Assembly: GCA_031270785.1 (NCBI GenBank)
Contig: JAISWM010000034.1
Location: 1-19,455, forward strand
DNA: 19,455 bases
DNA from: Oscillospiraceae bacterium
GTDB lineage: Bacteria; Bacillota; Clostridia; Oscillospirales; Acutalibacteraceae
Direction: 5' to 3'
The notes beneath the pieces are model-generated. The model made no database searches and was not told where the DNA came from. It worked only from the letters and a program-made list of their open reading frames with translations. The translations under genes were made by a program, and so were the position numbers. Positions 14,356-19,455 of the stretch are shown here, piece by piece; the first letter of the stretch is position 1, and each line of letters begins with the position of its first letter.

Positions 14356-15183
14356 TTATTTTCTGCGTTTTACTATAAATTTATTGGATTTTTTGTTTTT
14401 TTTGCGCGTCTTATAGCCAAGCGTAGGTTTTCCCCAAGGCGTTACAGGGCCGGGTCTTCCGATAGGTGCTTTACCTTCACCACCACCGTGCGGGTGATCG
14501 CAGGGGTTCATTGCGGAACCACGTACTGTAGGCCTCCACCCCATATAACGTTTGCGTCCGGCTTTACCGATCTTTACGTTTTCGTGTTCAAGATTTCCTA
14601 CTTGACCAATTGACGCCATACATTCTATGGGAACATTTCTGAGTTCTCCGGACGGAAGCCTTAAAAGAGCTAATTTCCCCTCTTTTGCCATAAGCTGAGC
14701 CATATTTCCAGCACTTCTTGCAAGTTGTGCCCCTTTACCGGGATAAAGCTCTACGTTATGAACAAACGTACCAACCGGTATGCCGGACAAAGCAAGTGCA
14801 TTCCCTGATTTAATATCCGCATTCGAGCCGGACATTATTTCTTGCCCTACTTTTGAGTTATTAGGCGCTGTAATATATGCTTTTTCCCCGTCTGCATATT
14901 CAACCAGAGCTATGTGCGATGAACGATTCGGGTCATATTCTAAACTTAAAATTTTTGCTTTGACGTCAAATTTTTGCCTTTTAAAATCGATTACGCGATA
15001 TTTCCTGCGGTTTCCACCGCCTCTGTGGCGCACTGTGATTCTTCCGTAGCTATTCCTCCCGGAATTTTTTTTAAGAGGTTTTAAAAGACTTTTCTCCGGA
15101 CCTGCTTTTGAAAGTGCGGAATAATCTATTACTGACATACCGCGCCTTGACGGGGTAGTAGGCTTATACTTCTTGATTGCCAA
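14356..15183 (-). CDS. rplB: 50S ribosomal protein L2
   Basis: Peptidyl-transferase-centre protein, 275 aa. Diagnostic segments are the N-terminal IKKYKPTTPSRRGMSVIDYS, TVRHRGGGNRRKYRVIDFKR, and the C-terminal RGSAMNPCDHPHGGGEGKAPIGRPGPVTPWGKPTLG carrying the conserved histidine region. The start codon is TTG at 15183 after GGAAGTG; the nearby ATG is out of frame. A 477-bp repeat-filled gap precedes it, instead of the usual few bases after rplW. Confidence 0.97.
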   Translation of the reverse strand: MAIKKYKPTTPSRRGMSVIDYSALSKAGPEKSLLKPLKKNSGRNSYGRITVRHRGGGNRRKYRVIDFKRQKFDVKAKILSLEYDPNRSSHIALVEYADGEKAYITAPNNSKVGQEIMSGSNADIKSGNALALSGIPVGTFVHNVELYPGKGAQLARSAGNMAQLMAKEGKLALLRLPSGELRNVPIECMASIGQVGNLEHENVKIGKAGRKRYMGWRPTVRGSAMNPCDHPHGGGEGKAPIGRPGPVTPWGKPTLGYKTRKKNKKSNKFIVKRRK

Positions 15184-15253
15184 TTCATTTCACTTCCTTT
15201 TTTAAAAATTACTAAAGCTTATATAGCTGCTACTTTTGAAAAAAGCAAATTTT

Positions 15254-15391
15254 CACAAGCTCTCCCCCGCAGGCTCGCGGGAAGGTCGTGCCTCAAAGCA
15301 GTTGAAATGCTTTCTTTTTCCCCCGCCTGTGGCGAGGGAGAAAATATCATCAACTAATTTGACCCACCACCCGCGGGAAGAGGGCTATAAT
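15254..15391. repeat. Older GC hairpin disrupted by the A2 element
   Basis: If the element at 15284–15371 and one copy of the flanking repeat are removed, the remaining sequence CTCCCCCGC-AGGCTC-GCGGGAAGAGGG forms a hairpin like those in the other dispersed repeats. So one repeat appears to have inserted into the arm of another. This is a reconstruction by eye. Confidence 0.5.
15284..15371. mobile_element. Short palindromic inverted-repeat element, copy A2, with 8–9-bp target duplication
   Basis: An 88-bp element in the rplB–rplW gap. The left end GGTCGTGCCTCAAAGCAGTT and right end AACTAATTTGACCCACCACC are inverted copies with a few mismatches around the core CCCCCGCCTGTGGCGAGGG. It is flanked by CGCGGGAA(G) on both sides (15276–15284 and 15372–15380), consistent with an 8- or 9-bp target duplication; the shared G makes the exact boundary ambiguous. 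Confidence 0.85.
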
Positions 15392-15631
15392 AGACCTGTC
15401 CGTAAACTTTACAGATTGCAATCAAAATCGACGACGGCGTATAAAAATACTCCAAGGAGATTTGGGGTAGTAATCCAAATTAATTGATAATATCTTCCCC
15501 TCCGCCATTTGCGGGAGCGAAAGAAGGAATTTCAACTATTTTATGGCGCGACCAGATTTTGATGCAAAGCAATTTTTTAAGTGATGCATTTTTCGATAGT
15601 TTGCGCTCTGTGAAGTTTACGGACAGGTCTA
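15391..15631. mobile_element. Miniature element C with 24-bp terminal inverted repeats, carrying a nested A element
   Basis: A 241-bp unit in the rplB–rplW gap bounded by TAGACCTGTCCGTAAACTTT (15391–15410, extending to 15414) and its inverted copy at 15608–15631, 23 of 24 positions matching. TA at both outer ends could be a TA target duplication as made by IS630/Tc1-type elements; this is inference. It contains no open frame of note and would be non-autonomous. The A5 element is inserted within it. Its right subterminal stretch (15572–15598) is identical over 27 bases to 19407–19433. Confidence 0.8.
15466..15553. mobile_element. Short palindromic inverted-repeat element, copy A5, nested in element C
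   Basis: An 88-bp member of family A (GGTAGTAATCCAAATTAATT … TTTCAACTATTTTATGGCGCGACC in inverted symmetry) with core CCCCTCCGCCATTTGCGGGAG. The flanks AGATTTGG (15458–15465) and AGATTTTG (15554–15561) match at 7 of 8 positions, a slightly decayed target duplication. It interrupts element C, so it inserted after C did. Confidence 0.78.
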
Positions 15632-15660
15632 ATAAATCAAACGTTTTTCAAAGATATTAA

Positions 15661-15951
15661 CTATACCATACCATCAAAAAATTCTATTCCTTTGCTTTCA
15701 TTTTTTAAGGTAACAACTGCTTTTTTCCAAGACGATGTGTATCCTTGATATTTGCCTTGTCTGCGAAACCTGCCTCTTACACTTACCGTATTAATTTTTA
15801 ATACGTTTACTTTAAATATTTCTTCGATAGCTTTAGTGATTTGTATTTTATTAGCGCCTTTCGCTACTTTAAAGGTGTACTTTTTCATGGCCATTCCCGA
15901 CATTGCTTTTTCGGTAATAATAGGTTTAATAATTATGTCGTGCGCTACCAT
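15661..15951 (-). CDS. rplW: 50S ribosomal protein L23
   Basis: Exit-tunnel protein and docking site for trigger factor and SRP, 96 aa. Diagnostic are HDIIIKPIITEKAM, the YTFKVAKGANKIQITKAIEEIFKVNVLKINTV block and the RRQGKYQGYTSSWKKAVVTL segment. The ATG abuts the rplD stop (TAAATG). Confidence 0.97.
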   Translation of the reverse strand: MVAHDIIIKPIITEKAMSGMAMKKYTFKVAKGANKIQITKAIEEIFKVNVLKINTVSVRGRFRRQGKYQGYTSSWKKAVVTLKNESKGIEFFDGMV

Positions 15952-16575
15952 TTACGCATACACCTCCTCAATTTTGTCGATGCAGTCCTTGGCTATTATA
16001 AGCTTACCTGCATTTAATATGTCATATACGTTTAAAGTATTGACTTGGGATGTTTTAACTCCTTCGATATTCCTTGATGACTTAATTACTTTATCGTTTA
16101 TCTCGTGTAAAACGATTAAAGCCTTATTTTCCGCTCCAATAGCTTTTAACATATTACAAATATGTTTGGTTTTGTATTCTTCTAAAGAAATGTTATCAAC
16201 CACTATTATTTGATTTTCACCAAATTTGCTTGAAAACGCCGACTTCATAGCAAGTCTTCTTACTTTTCTGTTTATGGTATATCTATAACTTCTCGGCTTC
16301 GGCGCAAAGACTATGCCACCGTGCCTCCACTGAGGCGCTCTTATTGACCCTTGCCTTGCGTGGCCCGTGCCTTTTTGTCTCCACGGTTTTCTTCCTCCGC
16401 CGGATACTTCCGAGCGAGTTAAAGCTGATTGAGTACCCTGCCTTTTATTTGCTAAATGATTTACAACCACATCGTGCACAGCGGCCTTATTAGGAACTAT
16501 TCCGAATATCTCATCCGATAAATTTACAGTTCCAACCTCTTGCCCCGACATATCTAAAACTTTAATCTCAGGCAT
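15952..16575 (-). CDS. rplD: 50S ribosomal protein L4
   Basis: Exit-tunnel protein, 207 aa. Typical segments are the N-terminal VLDMSGQEVGTVNLSDEIFGI, the tunnel loop VSGGGRKPWRQKGTGHARQGSIRAPQWRHGGIVF and the C-terminal LNVYDILNAGKLIIAKD. In E. coli L4 represses its own operon through the S10 leader. Whether that applies to the leader here is unknown. Confidence 0.97.
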   Translation of the reverse strand: MPEIKVLDMSGQEVGTVNLSDEIFGIVPNKAAVHDVVVNHLANKRQGTQSALTRSEVSGGGRKPWRQKGTGHARQGSIRAPQWRHGGIVFAPKPRSYRYTINRKVRRLAMKSAFSSKFGENQIIVVDNISLEEYKTKHICNMLKAIGAENKALIVLHEINDKVIKSSRNIEGVKTSQVNTLNVYDILNAGKLIIAKDCIDKIEEVYA

Positions 16576-16592
16576 TAAAAAATCCTCCTTTC

Positions 16593-17237
16593 TTAAGATT
16601 TGACTTTTGTTTTTACACTATCTTTTATAATTGTTACTGAACCTTTGGCACCGGGTATTGCGCCCTTGACAGCTATCAAATTATTTTCTGTGTCAACTTT
16701 GACGACTTGTAAATTTTGTACTGTAACCCTTTCCGCACCCAAACGCCCGGCCATCTTCTTCCCTTTAAATACTCTCGAAGGATCTGAACACGCACCGATG
16801 GAACCTCCATGACGCACGGTCGGACCCGTACCGTGAGATTCTTTAAGCCTTCTGAAATTCCAGCGTTTAATAACACCTGAATATCCTTTACCTTTGCTGG
16901 TGCCCACAACGTCTACTTTTTCCCCCACGGCAAAAATGTCTGCTTTGATAATGTCGCCAACGCTTCTTGACTCTACGTCATCAAAACGAAATTCTCTGAG
17001 AAATTTTTTTGGTGCTACGTCCGATTTGTCAAAATGCCCTTTAATTGGTTTATTTAATCCTTTAGGTTTAATGTCGCCAAATCCCATTTGTACAGCATCA
17101 TATCCGTCTTTATCGGCGATTTTTTTCTGAACTATTACGCACGGCCCGGCTTCGACTACTGTTACCGGTATAACAACACCTTTTTCATCAAAAATTTGTG
17201 TCATACCCACTTTCTTACCTACAATTGCTTTTTTCAT
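16593..17237 (-). CDS. rplC: 50S ribosomal protein L3
   Basis: Assembly-initiating large-subunit protein, 214 aa. Diagnostic segments are MKKAIVGKKVGMTQIFDEKG, VDVVGTSKGKGYSGVIKRWNF and the GSHG-like SHGTGPTVRHGGSIGACSDPSRVFKGKKMAGRLG block around the methylated-glutamine region. It is second in the operon, 69 bp after rpsJ, a somewhat long spacer with an imperfect GGTTGGCAC…GTGCCAAC hairpin (about 17262–17280). Confidence 0.97.
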   Translation of the reverse strand: MKKAIVGKKVGMTQIFDEKGVVIPVTVVEAGPCVIVQKKIADKDGYDAVQMGFGDIKPKGLNKPIKGHFDKSDVAPKKFLREFRFDDVESRSVGDIIKADIFAVGEKVDVVGTSKGKGYSGVIKRWNFRRLKESHGTGPTVRHGGSIGACSDPSRVFKGKKMAGRLGAERVTVQNLQVVKVDTENNLIAVKGAIPGAKGSVTIIKDSVKTKVKS

Positions 17238-17306
17238 ATGATTCCTCCTGCTCGGTTATTGGTTGGCACTTGTGCCAACGTGACCTCCGTCTGCCGCCTG
17301 GTTAAT

Positions 17307-17618
17307 TTAAAGTTTTATCTCTATATCAACGCCCGCAGGGAGTTCTAGCCCCATCAATGATTCTACTGTTTTATTGGATGGTCTCAGAATATCTATAAGT
17401 CTTTTATGGGTTCTGATTTCAAACTGTTCGCGGCTGTCCTTGTTAATGTGGATTGAACGAAGGATAGTTGTTATTTGCTTTTCGGTTGGAAGTGGTATAG
17501 GCCCCGAAACACTTGCACCCGTTCTTTTAGCCGTTTGAACAATTCTGTCTGCCGACTGGTCAACCAAATGGTAATCGTACCCCCTTAACCTTATTCTGAT
17601 TTTTTCCTTGACTGCCAT
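17307..17618 (-). CDS. rpsJ: 30S ribosomal protein S10
   Basis: Small-subunit protein and NusE transcription antitermination factor, 103 aa. Recognised by KIRIRLRGYDYHLVDQSADRIVQTAKRTGA, VSGPIPLPTEKQITTILRS, and the DSREQFEIRTHKRLIDI segment. The ATG at 17618 follows AAGGAGG with standard spacing. It is the first gene of the operon; tuf, which often precedes it in Clostridia, is absent. Confidence 0.97.
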   Translation of the reverse strand: MAVKEKIRIRLRGYDYHLVDQSADRIVQTAKRTGASVSGPIPLPTEKQITTILRSIHINKDSREQFEIRTHKRLIDILRPSNKTVESLMGLELPAGVDIEIKL

Positions 17619-17897
17619 GCCAAATCGCCTCCTTACTATATTGGTTGGCGGGCGTATCCAAATTTCGACTTTATTTTTTAAACAAAAAAATTACCGGACT
17701 AACCGCTTAGCAGTAATTCCGGGATAAGCCAAAAAGACACGATACATAAATAGCTGCGCACCAGCACTATCTAAAATATTCGTAATTCTCGCCCGGTTTA
17801 AAATCGGACATACTCCACGGAAAAACTGGCCGTTTTCAGCCACAACCTCCCGCTTCAACGCATACCAATTGCAGTCACGCCAATATATGGTATCATA
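17619..17897 (-). promoter_or_regulatory. Leader region of the S10 operon
   Basis: About 270 bp upstream of rpsJ with a higher G+C content than the AT-rich DNA beyond it. A TATGAT box (minus strand, 17892–17897) could be the -10; a good -35 is not visible, an A-tract lies between. The leader contains a strong intrinsic terminator (17684–17717). GGCTTATCC (plus-strand 17722–17730) can pair with TAAGC at 17705–17709, inside the terminator stem, offering an alternative fold. This supports an attenuation mechanism, but the ligand or protein is unknown. Confidence 0.6.
17684..17717 (-). terminator. Intrinsic terminator / attenuator in the S10 leader
   Basis: Read on the minus strand: ATTACTG-CTAA, loop GCGG, TTAG-TC-CGGTAAT, then seven T. 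Eleven base pairs (one G–T) with a two-base bulge make a textbook Rho-independent terminator. No minus-strand gene lies upstream that it could serve, since the next gene at 18094 is divergent; it therefore stands between the presumed promoter and rpsJ. Confidence 0.8.
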
Positions 17898-18029
17898 TTT
17901 TTTTTTAGAAATCAATATTTTTTTATAAAAATTTCGTTTATTTATAATTAAAAATATAATCATTTTTTAGTTGCTTTATATTAGATTTCGATAATATTAT
18001 TTTTATTATTGCAAAATTTATGCATACTA
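17898..18029. other. AT-rich divergent spacer
   Basis: Very AT-rich DNA separating the S10 leader from the divergent promoter. No gene, clear operator or additional promoter could be recognised. Confidence 0.5.
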
Positions 18030-18058
18030 TTGACAAAAACATTTTTGCAATATACAAT
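18030..18058 (+). promoter_or_regulatory. Near-consensus sigma-A promoter of the divergent gene
   Basis: TTGACA at 18030–18035, a spacer of 17 bases and TACAAT at 18053–18058, followed by a ribosome site (GAAAGGGG) and ATG at 18094. This is a close match to the vegetative promoter consensus. Confidence 0.85.
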
Positions 18059-18093
18059 GGGGGAAGTAAATATATTTGAAAGGGGAATTACAA

Positions 18094-18639
18094 ATGAGTG
18101 TTAAACAATCTTTAGCAAATTTTTTCAAAAAATTATCAAAAAAACAAAAATCAGATCCCAAAATAATAGGCAAAGGTGAAATAGCTCTAGAAGATCAAAT
18201 AGATAAAAAGAAGATAGAAGAAACACTGAAAGACTTACAACAAGGTTATTTGGATAAAACCAAAGCCCAAATTGCCAAAATGAATGTTCGCGATATTACA
18301 ATGGCTTTAAGACAAATAAATACCACGTGCATTAATGAAATAAAAAATGTAGGATCAGTGAAAAAAAGTGGTGATCAACAAAAAATAACCTCCACTTTTG
18401 CAAAAATGGTGATTATAGTAGATAAGTCAATAGAATATATTAGCGAACTATCTAAAAAATGGGAAACCGGTTCCGGCGGAGAAAAAGAGGCTCTTAAAGA
18501 AGTTAAAAAGACTCCACTATATATAAAAATCATTCAAAATTTTAATATTGCATATCGTATGGTAAATAAAAATTCACCTGGCAGTTTAGCCATGTCTCCA
18601 AAAGTTCTATGGTACAGTTTTATGAACCAAGTCAAATAA
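18094..18639 (+). CDS. Uncharacterised helical protein
   Basis: A 181-aa protein of no family I recognise. The start is the ATG at 18094, 8 nt after AAAGGGG; a TTG 18 bases upstream lies before that site and is not favoured. The N-terminus is lysine-rich (FFKKLSKKQKSDPK) without signal peptide or membrane segment, and the body looks largely alpha-helical (e.g. IEETLKDLQQGYLDKTKAQI, DKSIEYISELSKKW), with an aromatic C-terminus (KVLWYSFMNQVK). A cytoplasmic location is likely. It is transcribed divergently from the ribosomal operon from its own promoter. The function cannot be inferred from context. Confidence 0.75.
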   Translation: MSVKQSLANFFKKLSKKQKSDPKIIGKGEIALEDQIDKKKIEETLKDLQQGYLDKTKAQIAKMNVRDITMALRQINTTCINEIKNVGSVKKSGDQQKITSTFAKMVIIVDKSIEYISELSKKWETGSGGEKEALKEVKKTPLYIKIIQNFNIAYRMVNKNSPGSLAMSPKVLWYSFMNQVK

Positions 18640-19002
18640 AAGCCATAATAAACCAGTTACACCAATTATTTTGAGCATTTAAAATTTTAATTGCTAAAAG
18701 TTTTGCTCTCAAATTTTTTCCGCTTTTTACTTTTCTACAGCCACAGGCAAAGGAAAAATGTAAAAATAAACTATAGCTGTTACGATTTAAAACAGCCCTC
18801 AAAAGTAAATTTATCCGTGTATTTTCTCCCAGCCGTCGGCTGGGAGAAAGTCATAAAAATCAGACGCTTTTCAAACGAAACAGCTATAAAAATATTAAAA
18901 TTATCAATAAAGGTGATTAAAATTGGAATTAAGATTAGAATTAAATATTTTAGATTGAAAATTTATTTTATATTTTAATAAAAGCTGATTGGTAATTTTC
19001 AT

Positions 19003-19099
19003 GCGTTTCAAAATAATCTGAACTTCGTCTTCACCCCCGCCTATGGCGGGAGTGAAAGAAACGTAAATAATACTACGTTTTTAAATGATTTTTGCTATA
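19003..19099. repeat. Dispersed hairpin repeat, family B copy 2
   Basis: Same block order as 6282–6380: GTTTCAAAATAATCTGAA, a GC hairpin (CACCCCCGCC-TAT-GGCGGGAGTG), AAATAATACTACGTTT and TTTTTGCTATA. The hairpin arms differ from copy 1 but still pair. Confidence 0.75.
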
Positions 19100-19275
19100 C
19101 TATATCAAAAACCATTTAGAAATATGGTATTATAGCTAACGCCCTTGAAAAATATCTGATTTTTTACTGCCATCCCCACGCTTGCGACAGAGAGATCACA
19201 TGAGCAAATTTACTTTTTTCAAATGCAGCAGCTATATTAACGTTTCTTTTCTCCGCCGAAGGCTACGGAAAGAAC

Positions 19276-19364
19276 GGTTGTGGGTCAAAATAGTTGAAAT
19301 CCATTCTTTTTCCCCGCCGATTCGCGGGGGTGAAAGATATTATCAACTAATTTGACCCACAACC
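19276..19364. mobile_element. Short palindromic inverted-repeat element, copy A3
   Basis: The best-preserved termini of the family: GGTTGTGGGTCAAAATAGTT at the left and its inverted copy AACTAATTTGACCCACAACC at the right, one mismatch over 22 positions. The core CCCCGCCGATTCGCGGGG pairs with itself. 89 bp long. No flanking duplication is visible. Confidence 0.82.
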
Positions 19365-19455
19365 TGTATTTGGTTTGGCTCTAGACTGGCAATTTTGCTG
19401 AAAGCCATTTTTTAAGTGATGCATTTTTCGATATAGCAGTTTCGTTTGAAAAGCA

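Larger units (their letters stand above)
18866..19454. repeat. Long-range inverted repeat bounding a mosaic of smaller repeats
   Basis: GCTTTTCAAACGAAAC (18866–18881, extended to 18888) recurs inverted at 19432–19454, matching 22 of 23 positions. Between them lie a family B repeat, a family A element, and a 27-base stretch (19407–19433) identical to the right subterminal part of element C at 15572–15598. It may be a composite non-autonomous element about 590 bp long; the window ends at its right edge. Confidence 0.6.
18640..19455. other. Repeat-rich non-coding region
   Basis: About 0.8 kb without a convincing gene. It holds a perfect 13-bp-stem palindrome (18823–18849, arms TTTCTCCCAGCCG / CGGCTGGGAGAAA), a family B repeat (19003–19099), a family A element (19276–19364) and outer inverted repeats at 18866–18888 and 19432–19454. 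No terminator typical of the gene ending at 18639 could be seen. Confidence 0.65.

Noticed and set aside
17691..17963. 90-codon minus-strand frame upstream of rpsJ
   Set aside because: It starts upstream of the likely -10 box, has no ribosome site, and its stop lies in the terminator stem; it is better explained as structured leader RNA.
18691..18978. 95-codon plus-strand frame after the hypothetical gene
   Set aside because: It runs through a palindrome and one arm of an inverted repeat, has very biased composition and no ribosome site.
1743..19364. CRISPR array
   Set aside because: The repeats are dispersed, palindromic and not regularly spaced by unique spacers.

Overview
The window is the S10–spc–alpha ribosomal protein supercluster of an AT-rich Gram-positive bacterium, most likely a member of the Clostridia (Bacillota). 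The evidence is the gene order adk–map–KOW protein–infA–rpmJ–rpsM–rpsK–rpsD–rpoA–rplQ, the zinc-binding forms of S14, S4, L36, L24 and adenylate kinase, and strong AGGAGG-type ribosome binding sites. This assignment is inferred from family knowledge; no search was run.

Layout. The whole cluster reads on the minus strand, so transcription runs from about 17.9 kb down to 0.3 kb. A leader with a well-formed intrinsic terminator, probably an attenuator, lies at 17619–17897. Then come rpsJ, rplC, rplD, rplW, rplB, rpsS, rplV, rpsC, rplP, rpmC, rpsQ (S10 block). The spc block follows: rplN, rplX, rplE, rpsN, rpsH, rplF, rplR, rpsE, rpmD, rplO, secY, adk, map. Next are two small cysteine-rich genes that do not belong to the usual operon. 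The alpha block is the KOW gene, infA, rpmJ, rpsM, rpsK, rpsD, rpoA, rplQ. A divergent gene of unknown function (18094–18639, plus strand) has a near-consensus promoter. The window ends in about 0.8 kb of repeat-rich non-coding DNA, and 1–294 holds no clear gene.

Two things are out of the ordinary. First, between map and the KOW gene sit two paralogous small proteins sharing the signature CxxCGSTxGxMRTSDGLCxxC. The larger has an N-terminus ending in SEKVSGG, resembling the double-glycine leader of exported peptides. The second copy arose by a tandem duplication that also copied the ribosome binding site and the last 16 codons of map, which remain as a relic. Second, the gaps of this otherwise compact operon carry short, nearly palindromic elements of about 88 bp. 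They have about 22-bp terminal inverted repeats, and three of five copies have recognisable 8–9-bp target duplications. Copies lie between rpoA and rpsD, rplV and rpsS, and rplB and rplW (two, one nested inside a separate element with its own inverted termini), and in the right-hand non-coding region. A second repeat family lies between secY and adk and again at the right end.

The genes together supply ribosome assembly (ribosomal proteins), initiation (IF1), the RNA polymerase alpha subunit, the translocon channel SecY, N-terminal methionine removal (Map) and adenylate balance (Adk). IF1 carries an unusual acidic, polar C-terminal tail that overlaps rpmJ.
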